NCBI GenBank assembly: GCA_030527065.1
Contig: JAUNBO010000094.1
Coordinates: forward strand, 1,998 to 7,231
Length of the DNA stretch: 5,234 bases
Reading direction: 5' to 3'
DNA from: Bacillota bacterium
Lineage (GTDB): Bacteria > Bacillota > Clostridia > Peptostreptococcales > Anaerovoracaceae
Made by a program: the position numbers and the translations under genes
Part shown: piece by piece, positions 1-3,981 of the stretch
Numbering within the stretch: the stretch's first letter is position 1
How the letters are laid out: every line of letters starts with the position of its first letter
The notes under the pieces: generated by a model
The model's database searches: none
The model's input: only the letters and a program-made list of their open reading frames with translations
Told to the model about the DNA's origin: nothing

Positions 1-17
1 TCCTCTGCGCCTGCCCG

Positions 18-1184
18 CTATTTTGCCAGCTCATAAATGGCCATAATGTCCTCTTTATACAGCTTTCTGAAATTGCCGCAGACCCAGCCGGGGCTGTTAT
101 ATAACATTTTATCCGCCATGGCCTCTATGCCGTCGGAGGGGATGCCGGATTCGTGCATGGTGGTGGGAACTCCCAGGCTGCGGCAAAAAGCGTCCAGGCG
201 GGCGATCCCCTCTTCCGCCGTCTGCCGTTCCGTTTTCCCTGCCGGGTCCACATCCCACACCTGCCGGGCGAAGCGGGCAAAGCGGCCCACATCCTCGTCC
301 ATGACATATTTAGACCAGGCCACCATGGCGATGGCCAGAGAATGGCCGTGGGCAAGGCCGTACCCCGCCGAAAGCTCATGCCCCAGCTTGTGGGAGCCGT
401 AATCGCCGCCTATGCCCGTCATTTCGTTGTGGGAAACGCTGGCAGCCCACATGAGCTCCGAGCGGGCCTCATAATTTTCCGGCTCCGTCAGGGCCAGAGG
501 CGCATTCTTCATCACCGCCTTCAGAAGGGCTTCCTTTATCCCGTCCAGAAGGTCGCTTTCTATGCCGTGGTCAAAATACCGCTCAAAGGTGTGGGCCATG
601 ATGTCTATGGAAGTGACCGCCGTCTGATAGGGCGGCAGCGTGAAGCTCAGCTCCGGGTTCAGCAGGGAAAAGACCGGATAGAGCAGGGGGCTGCCGGCGG
701 AGCGCTTCAGGCCTCCGTCCTCGTTGGTCATCACCGTGATGCGGTTGGTCTCGCTGGCGGTGGCGGGGACCGTCAGCACCACGCCCAGAGGCAGGGCCGC
801 CGCCACCTGGGCCCGGCCCATAAAAAAGTCCCAGACGTCCCCCGTGTAAGGAACTCCCATGGCGATGGTCTTGGCCGTATCTATGACGCTGCCGCCGCCT
901 ACGGCCAGCAGCAGGTCCGCCCGCTCCCTGCGGCAAAGCTCTATGCCTTCCCGGGCCAGGCCCATCAGGGGGTTGGACTGGACCCCGGAAAGCTCTATGT
1001 ATGAAAGTCCCGCCGCCGCCAGGGAGGCCTCCACCCGCTCCAGCAGTCCGGACTCCTTCACCCGGCTGCTGCCGTAAATCACCAGGGCCCGCTTCCCGCA
1101 GAGGGCCGCCTGCTCTCCGGCCTGCAGCTCCGCTTCTCTTCCAAAGATCACTTTCGTAGGCATTTGATACACAAAATCGCGCAT
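18..1184 (-). CDS. Iron-containing alcohol dehydrogenase, butanol dehydrogenase/YqhD-like
   Basis: This complete 388-residue protein belongs to the group III (iron-type) alcohol dehydrogenases, which interconvert aldehydes or ketones and alcohols with NAD(P)H in the cytoplasm. The N-terminal dinucleotide-binding half shows AVGGGSVID at residues 94-102. The C-terminal helical half carries the metal site: Asp194 and His198 (TSIDIMAH), then His265 and His279, spaced 14 apart as in FucO and YqhD; His269 matches the conserved non-ligand active-site histidine. Length and N-terminus (FVYQMPTKVIFG) fit the butanol dehydrogenase/YqhD branch. The segment YGSSRVKESG (37-46) has Ser39 and Arg41 where the NAD-specific FucO has an acidic residue, so NADPH use is plausible (inference). 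The start follows a good GGGAGGAG ribosome site. It lies 81 bp downstream of sigG on the same strand. The exact substrate cannot be read from sequence. Confidence 0.93.
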   Translation of the reverse strand: MRDFVYQMPTKVIFGREAELQAGEQAALCGKRALVIYGSSRVKESGLLERVEASLAAAGLSYIELSGVQSNPLMGLAREGIELCRRERADLLLAVGGGSVIDTAKTIAMGVPYTGDVWDFFMGRAQVAAALPLGVVLTVPATASETNRITVMTNEDGGLKRSAGSPLLYPVFSLLNPELSFTLPPYQTAVTSIDIMAHTFERYFDHGIESDLLDGIKEALLKAVMKNAPLALTEPENYEARSELMWAASVSHNEMTGIGGDYGSHKLGHELSAGYGLAHGHSLAIAMVAWSKYVMDEDVGRFARFARQVWDVDPAGKTERQTAEEGIARLDAFCRSLGVPTTMHESGIPSDGIEAMADKMLYNSPGWVCGNFRKLYKEDIMAIYELAK

Positions 1185-1212
1185 AGTCTTCTCCTCCCGT
1201 CAAAACAGCGGA

Positions 1213-1240
1213 GGCCCGCCGGCAGACGCCGGTGCGGGCC
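1213..1240 (-). terminator. Strong GC hairpin between sigG and the alcohol dehydrogenase gene
   Basis: Arms 1213-1218 (GGCCCG) and 1235-1240 (CGGGCC) pair, followed by CCGGC (1219-1223) with GCCGG (1228-1232). The loop is AGAC and there is a 2-nt bulge at 1233-1234. Read on the minus strand it lies just after the sigG stop and is followed by CTCCGCTGTTTTGACG, which has only a short T-run. It may be a weak or leaky sigG terminator, or a structured 5' leader of the dehydrogenase mRNA, because a TATAAT hexamer sits upstream of it. Confidence 0.5.
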
Positions 1241-1254
1241 CCGTTCTTACGGAC

Positions 1255-1260
1255 ATTATA
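1255..1260 (-). promoter_or_regulatory. Candidate -10 hexamer for the alcohol dehydrogenase gene
   Basis: On the minus strand a perfect TATAAT begins five bases after the sigG stop codon, about 70 bp before the dehydrogenase start. The hexamer 17 bp upstream (ATGAAA, inside the sigG 3' end) is a poor -35, and there is no TGn extension. The call therefore rests on the -10 alone. If it is used, the transcript starts near 1248 and the 1213-1240 hairpin lies in its leader. Confidence 0.35.
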
Positions 1261-1265
1261 CAACA

Positions 1266-2036
1266 TCACATGTATTTTTTCATGCATTTCAGGGCATTTT
1301 TTTCCAGACGGCTGACCTGGGCCTGGGAAATGCCGATCTCCCCGGCGATTTCCATCTGGGTCTTTCCCTCAAAAAAGCGCAGGGTCAGGATGTGTCTTTC
1401 CCGGGGGCTGAGCTTTCTCATGGCCTCCGTCAGGGAAATGGTCTCCATCCATTTTTCGTCTGTGTTCTTTGTATCCTTCACCTGGTCCATAATGTAGATG
1501 GCGTCCCCGTCATCCTGAAAGACCGGCTCTGACAGGGATACCGGGTCCTGTATGGATTCCATGGCCGCCGCCACGTCCACAGCCGATATCCCCAGCTCTG
1601 CGGCGATCTCGGCCATGGTGGGCTCCCGCTGACTGCCGGCCATCAGCCGGTCCCGGGCCTGCAGGGCCTTGTACGCCGTATCCCTCAGAGAGCGGCTTAC
1701 CCGGATGGCGTTGTTGTCCCGCAGATACCGGCGTATCTCCCCTATGATCATAGGCACCGCATAAGTGCTGAACATGACGTTATGAGAAGTGTCAAAATTG
1801 TCCAGGGCTTTTATGAGGCCCACACAGCCTACCTGAAACAGATCGTCCGGGTTTTCCCCCCGGTTGGAAAACCGCTGGATGACGGAAAGCACCAGGCGCA
1901 GATTGCCCCGGATGAATTCGTCCCTGGTCTCCCTGTCCCCCTGTTTGATCTTTGCCATCATCTCCTTCATCTCTGCGTCTTTGTACACCGGCAGCTTGGA
2001 TGTGTTCACCCCGCAGATCTCCACCTTGTTTGCCAT
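1266..2036 (-). CDS. sigG: Late forespore RNA polymerase sigma factor SigG
   Basis: The 256-residue product is the sporulation sigma factor that directs late gene expression in the engulfed forespore. Its N-terminus NKVEICGVNTSKLPV (residues 3-17) is a SigG signature. Region 2 (about 45-108: NLRLVLSVIQRF, DDLFQVGCVGL, FSTYAVPMIIGEIRRYLRD) binds core polymerase and the -10 element. Region 3 covers roughly 110-190, and region 4 ends in the helix-turn-helix KTQMEIAGEIGISQAQVSRLEK, which reads the -35. Length matches the family (about 255-260). I chose the ATG at 2036; an in-frame TTG at 2087 would add 17 residues absent from known SigG proteins. No clean AGGAGG precedes the ATG, so translation initiation may be weak. 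The position aligned with B. subtilis Asn45 is Arg43, and in SigF it is Glu. The usual partners spoIIGA-sigE are not upstream; spoVS is. Confidence 0.96.
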   Translation of the reverse strand: MANKVEICGVNTSKLPVYKDAEMKEMMAKIKQGDRETRDEFIRGNLRLVLSVIQRFSNRGENPDDLFQVGCVGLIKALDNFDTSHNVMFSTYAVPMIIGEIRRYLRDNNAIRVSRSLRDTAYKALQARDRLMAGSQREPTMAEIAAELGISAVDVAAAMESIQDPVSLSEPVFQDDGDAIYIMDQVKDTKNTDEKWMETISLTEAMRKLSPRERHILTLRFFEGKTQMEIAGEIGISQAQVSRLEKNALKCMKKYM

Positions 2037-2041
2037 GCAAA

Positions 2042-2121
2042 GGCCCCGCTTCCCGTCTCCGCCCCCCTTTGGCAGTCCGTTCCGCAAGGGGCCGGCAGGA
2101 CAGCTTTCGCCTCCGCCGGCC
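2042..2121 (-). promoter_or_regulatory. sigG leader with two competing GC-rich stems
   Basis: In plus-strand coordinates, GGCCGGC (2090-2096) and GCCGGCC (2115-2121) can form a 7-bp stem early in the leader. GGCCCC (2042-2047) and GGGGCC (2088-2093) can form a 6-bp stem whose inner end lies just 5' of the start codon. The two pairings share 2090-2093, so they exclude one another; the second would bury the start-proximal region. B. subtilis sigG is also reported to have a leader hairpin that dampens expression, so a similar role is plausible. Short GC stems arise easily in GC-rich DNA. Confidence 0.35.
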
Positions 2122-2147
2122 GCTATCTTATTTATGCTCCGCCGGCC
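2111..2147. repeat. 11-bp direct repeat flanking an AT-rich patch upstream of sigG
   Basis: CTCCGCCGGCC occurs exactly at 2111-2121 and again at 2137-2147, a 26-bp period, on either side of an AT-rich stretch that contains the candidate -10 of sigG. The palindromic core GCCGGC occurs a third time at 2091-2096. It could be an operator-like duplication, parts of leader RNA stems, or chance in GC-rich sequence. Confidence 0.4.
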
Positions 2148-2160
2148 CTCTTTTTATTCC
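2130..2160 (-). promoter_or_regulatory. Candidate sigma-G/sigma-F-type promoter of sigG
   Basis: On the minus strand GGAATA (2155-2160) differs by one base from the B. subtilis sigma-G -35 form TGNATA. After an 18-bp spacer comes CATAAAT (2130-2136), a 5/7 match to CATANTA. The predicted start is near 2123, leaving an 87-nt leader before the ATG. The element follows the spoVS terminator, so sigG needs a promoter about here. sigG is transcribed by SigF and by itself in B. subtilis, which agrees with this element type. The match is inexact. Confidence 0.4.
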
Positions 2161-2194
2161 GCAGTCTCCTTCTTTTCCCGGACAGATCCCGGAC

Positions 2195-2219
2195 AAAAAA
2201 ACAGGCCGGTAAAGGCCTG
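2195..2219 (-). terminator. Intrinsic terminator of spoVS
   Basis: On the minus strand the hairpin is CAGGCC-TTTACC-GGCCTG (arms 2214-2219 and 2202-2207), followed directly by seven Ts (2195-2201). The stem begins 33 bp after the spoVS stop. This is a classic Rho-independent terminator and makes spoVS a single-gene transcript, separate from sigG. Confidence 0.92.
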
Positions 2220-2252
2220 CTTTCTCATATTGCCGGAGCCGCTTCTATGTAG

Positions 2253-2513
2253 TCATCTGGGCTCCACTATAAGCTTGATGGCGGTCCGCTCTTCCCCCTC
2301 TATCATGATATCCGCAAAGGCGGGAATGCAGATCAGGTCCAGCCCCCCCGGCGCCACAAAGCCCCTGGCGATGGCCACTGCCTTTACCGCCTGGTTAAGT
2401 GCCCCTGCGCCGATGGCCTGGATCTCCGCGTCGCCCCTCTCTCTCAGGACGCCTGCCAACGCTCCTGCCACAGAATTGGGATTTGACTTTGCTGACACTT
2501 TTAAAACTTCCAT
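2253..2513 (-). CDS. spoVS: Stage V sporulation protein S
   Basis: The 86-residue product is the same length as, and nearly identical to, Bacillus SpoVS. It opens MEVLKVSAKSNPNSVAGAL, continues with IQAIGAGALNQAVKA and GFVAPGGLDL, and ends with ERTAIKLIVEPR. SpoVS is a small Alba-fold-like cytoplasmic protein. In B. subtilis its loss alters septation during sporulation and blocks late stages, and it is placed with nucleic-acid-binding proteins, though its biochemical role is not settled. The start is clear: an AGGGAGGT ribosome site lies 7 bases before the ATG. The gene has its own leader hairpin and ends at a strong terminator, so it looks monocistronic. Next downstream on the same strand is sigG, an unusual neighbour. 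The upstream region carries Spo0A-box-like sequences. Confidence 0.97.
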   Translation of the reverse strand: MEVLKVSAKSNPNSVAGALAGVLRERGDAEIQAIGAGALNQAVKAVAIARGFVAPGGLDLICIPAFADIMIEGEERTAIKLIVEPR

Positions 2514-2545
2514 AAATAGTACCTCCCTGGTCTCCTTTTTTGGTC

Positions 2546-2564
2546 GGAACGGCTTGGCCGTTCC
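2546..2564 (-). promoter_or_regulatory. Hairpin in the spoVS 5' leader
   Basis: A perfect 8-bp inverted repeat, GGAACGGC (2546-2553) and GCCGTTCC (2557-2564), with a 3-base loop (or 7 bp with a 5-base loop). It lies between the candidate spoVS -10 and the ribosome site, about 20 bases upstream of the latter. Downstream on the minus strand is A/G-rich, not T-rich, so it is not a minus-strand terminator. It could stabilise the mRNA or modulate initiation. Confidence 0.5.
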
Positions 2565-2600
2565 CTGCTTCCTTCAACTTTATTTCTTCGTTTGCGCCCC

Positions 2601-2606
2601 ATTATA
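2601..2606 (-). promoter_or_regulatory. Candidate -10 hexamer of spoVS
   Basis: A perfect TATAAT on the minus strand (plus-strand ATTATA) predicts a start near 2594 and a leader of about 80 nt. No good -35 lies at 16-18 bp (ATAAGA at 17), so the promoter may depend on an activator, in keeping with the Spo0A-box-like sites upstream. A sigma-H promoter, as B. subtilis spoVS uses, could not be fitted: ACAGAATTT (2687-2695) matches the sigma-H -10 but lacks an AGGA-type -35. Confidence 0.4.
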
Positions 2607-2660
2607 GCGCAAAGCTCTTGTCGTCTTATGCCGTTTAAACGCTCAAAAGCACCAAAAACT

Positions 2661-2721
2661 TTCGACATATGAAAAAAATTTGACAAATTCTGTTGCCAAA
2701 AGCTTGCTTTTTTTGCGACAA
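2661..2721 (-). promoter_or_regulatory. Cluster of Spo0A-box-like sites upstream of spoVS
   Basis: Against the 0A-box TTGTCGAA, three minus-strand octamers match 7 of 8: ATGTCGAA (2661-2668), TTGTCAAA (2679-2686) and TTGTCGCA (2714-2721). The first contains a perfect TGTCGAA core. A 6/8 match, TTGTCGTC, lies on the plus strand at 2618-2625. The middle site lies within the perfect palindrome AATTTG-A-CAAATT (2677-2689). The sites lie upstream of the spoVS -10, and the 2714-2721 site falls inside the spacer of the plus-strand small RNA promoter. Spo0A is the master sporulation response regulator. Binding is inferred from sequence only. Confidence 0.45.
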
Positions 2722-2732
2722 GGCTCTATAAT
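2704..2732 (+). promoter_or_regulatory. Promoter of the putative small RNA
   Basis: TTGCTT (2704-2709), a 17-bp spacer and a perfect TATAAT (2727-2732), predicting a start near 2739. The -35 keeps only TTG of the consensus, but the spacing is ideal and an AT-rich tract lies upstream. A Spo0A-box-like site (2714-2721) occupies the spacer. Confidence 0.5.
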
Positions 2733-2738
2733 GGGCTT

Positions 2739-2830
2739 GTGGTTATCCCCCTGATAACCTCATTAATCTCTAATCCCAATACCCCTTTTGAACAAAGCAA
2801 ACTGCTCCCCTGCAGTTTGCTTTGTTTTTT
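2739..2830 (+). ncRNA. Putative small regulatory RNA of about 92 nt
   Basis: Between the divergent spoVS and yprB-like genes lies a self-contained unit: a sigma-A-like promoter, then hairpin 1 (GGTTATC 2741-2747, loop CCCCT, GATAACC 2753-2759). A single-stranded A/T/C-rich middle carries CCC and CCCC (2774-2785), and a long intrinsic terminator hairpin follows with loop TCCCCT. There is no plausible coding frame with a ribosome site. C-rich loops displayed on hairpins recall Firmicute small RNAs such as RsaE/RoxS, whose UCCC motifs pair with Shine-Dalgarno regions. I do not recognise a named family. The alternative is a leader that ends before the downstream gene (an attenuator), but no antiterminator pairing is evident. 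Confidence 0.5.
2791..2830 (+). terminator. Intrinsic terminator with a perfect 15-bp stem
   Basis: AACAAAGCAAACTGC (2791-2805) pairs fully with GCAGTTTGCTTTGTT (2812-2826) around the loop TCCCCT, followed by TTTT (a six-T run from 2825). T-rich sequence follows only on the plus strand, so it ends plus-strand transcripts. No plus-strand protein gene lies upstream within the window, which is the main reason to propose a small RNA here. Confidence 0.88.
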
Positions 2831-2845
2831 GAGTCGTGATATACT
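2817..2845 (+). promoter_or_regulatory. Candidate promoter of the YprB-like gene
   Basis: TTGCTT (2817-2822), a 17-bp spacer and TATACT (2840-2845) predict a start near 2852 and a leader of about 45 nt. The -35 lies inside the 3' arm of the preceding terminator stem, so the two elements overlap. It uses the same -35 hexamer and spacing as the small RNA promoter 113 bp upstream. Confidence 0.5.
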
Positions 2846-2896
2846 TGTGTTCACAGCAGTAAAAAGTGTGATGCAAAGGTACGGCCCGGGAGTGCT

Positions 2897-3898
2897 ATGG
2901 AAATCTTGACAGAGCGGCGGGAGGAGGCTTTTTACCGGAGCGCAGCCTTTCTCTCCTATTTCGAAAACGCCCGGCTGGGTGTTCTGGACATAGAGACCAC
3001 CGGCCTCTCCCCCGGCGCCGGGAGGGTGGTCCTGGCCGGTCTTCTGACGCCGGAAAAGGGCGGCCTGTCCCTGCGGCAGTACTTCTCTTCCCACCGGGAC
3101 AGCGAAGGAGCCCTTTTGAACGCCGTGGCCGAAGAGATAAGGAAACTGGACGCAGTGATCACCTACAACGGCGACAGCTTCGATCTGCCCTTCCTCCGGG
3201 AGCGGGCGGAGCGGCGGGGGCTGTCCTTCCCCGAAGGCTTTCACTCCCTGGACCTTTATCAGATCTTTCACAGGCATTCCCCCTTCCGGGAGTTTTTGCC
3301 GGACCTGAAGCAGAAGACCCTGGAACGCTTCGCCGGCCTTTCCCCAGACCGGCTGGACGAGATAGACGGCAAAAAAAGCGTGGAGCTCTACTACGCCTAC
3401 TGCCGCCGCCGGGACCCGTCCCTGAAAGAAAAGATCCTACTCCACAACAGAGACGACGTCCTGCAGCTGGCCCGGCTCCTGCGGCTTCTGGATAAGCTGG
3501 ACCTCCATGAGATCCTTTATGCCCGGGGCTTCCCCGTGGTCCGGGAAGGGCGCCGGGCTCTGATAAAACGTATCGCTCTGGAAGGCTGCCGGTTGCGGGT
3601 CCGGGGCACGGCGGCAGGGGGAGCACAGGATCACTATGCTTACGGAGAGAGCTATTTTTTCCGGCGGCAGGCGTCCACGGGAGAATTCCTCCTGGAACTG
3701 ACTCTGGCCCAGGAAGAAAGCTACCTTTTCATAGATCTGACCCCACTCCCCTTCCCCCTGGAAGCATTGGAACGCTCCCCCGATTGCCACAGCGGCTACC
3801 TGCTCCTTGCGGAAGGCCCTGCCGTATACCACAGCACCACCAACCGGCTGCTGCAAGCCATTCTGGGAGCGCTTCTGACAGGGCAGACGCCCCTTTGA
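2897..3898 (+). CDS. YprB-like ribonuclease H-fold (DEDD) exonuclease domain protein
   Basis: This 333-residue protein matches the YprB-type RNase H-like domain, a 3'-5' exonuclease fold of the DEDD class, over about residues 25-200. Visible acidic residues are Asp31 and Glu33 in VLDIETTG (exo I), Asp96 in ITYNGDSFDLPFL (exo II), Asp119 in SLDLYQIF, and His183/Asp187 in LLHNRDDV (exo III, with His at the usual Tyr/His position). The set is intact, so metal-dependent nuclease activity is expected, but the substrate and role of YprB proteins are not established. Residues 210-333 form a mixed strand-rich tail that I do not recognise; the longer B. subtilis YprB carries a TPR region that I do not see here. 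The ribosome site GGGAG lies only four bases before the ATG, a tight spacing. proA follows after 83 bp and could be co-transcribed. Confidence 0.85.
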   Translation: MEILTERREEAFYRSAAFLSYFENARLGVLDIETTGLSPGAGRVVLAGLLTPEKGGLSLRQYFSSHRDSEGALLNAVAEEIRKLDAVITYNGDSFDLPFLRERAERRGLSFPEGFHSLDLYQIFHRHSPFREFLPDLKQKTLERFAGLSPDRLDEIDGKKSVELYYAYCRRRDPSLKEKILLHNRDDVLQLARLLRLLDKLDLHEILYARGFPVVREGRRALIKRIALEGCRLRVRGTAAGGAQDHYAYGESYFFRRQASTGEFLLELTLAQEESYLFIDLTPLPFPLEALERSPDCHSGYLLLAEGPAVYHSTTNRLLQAILGALLTGQTPL

Positions 3899-3912
3899 GC
3901 CATCTTGAAGCC

Positions 3913-3942
3913 CCGGACGCCGGCGGGATTCCGGCAGGCCGG
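3913..3942 (+). other. GC hairpin between the YprB-like gene and proA
   Basis: Inner stem GCCGG (3919-3923) pairs with CCGGC (3931-3935) around a 7-base loop, and outer CCGG (3913-3916) pairs with CCGG (3939-3942). It is followed by ACTTTCTCCCC, too poor in T for a convincing terminator, so read-through into proA is likely. The 83-bp gap is too short for a T-box leader, and no clear promoter is visible in it. Confidence 0.35.
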
Positions 3943-3981
3943 ACTTTCTCCCCATTTGAAGAAAACAGGAGGACAGCAAGC

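Noticed and set aside
153..1004. A 283-codon plus-strand open frame opposite the alcohol dehydrogenase
   Set aside because: It is the antisense shadow of a conserved enzyme, with no ribosome site or domain.
583..1287. A 234-codon minus-strand frame overlapping the dehydrogenase and the end of sigG
   Set aside because: It is a frame shadow with low-complexity G/A/R-rich sequence and would cross the intergenic hairpin.
2037..2087. Extension of sigG to an upstream TTG, adding 17 residues
   Set aside because: The added residues are not part of SigG proteins, while the ATG at 2036 gives the expected N-terminus ANKVEICGV and the family length.
2501..2686. A 61-codon minus-strand frame overlapping the spoVS start by 13 bp
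   Set aside because: It starts with TTG without a ribosome site and would run through the promoter region and leader hairpin of spoVS. No homology is recognisable.
2687..2695. Sigma-H -10-like sequence ACAGAATTT for spoVS on the minus strand
   Set aside because: The -10 pattern fits, but no AGGA-type -35 lies at the required distance, and the leader would be about 170 nt. I kept the nearer TATAAT as the main candidate.
2731..2754. A short ATG frame of seven codons at the start of the putative small RNA
   Set aside because: The ATG overlaps the -10 hexamer, so it would precede the transcript start. It also has no ribosome site.
3899..3981. A proline T-box or other riboswitch ahead of proA
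   Set aside because: The gap is only 83 bp, with one simple hairpin and no T-box sequence or specifier-type structure.
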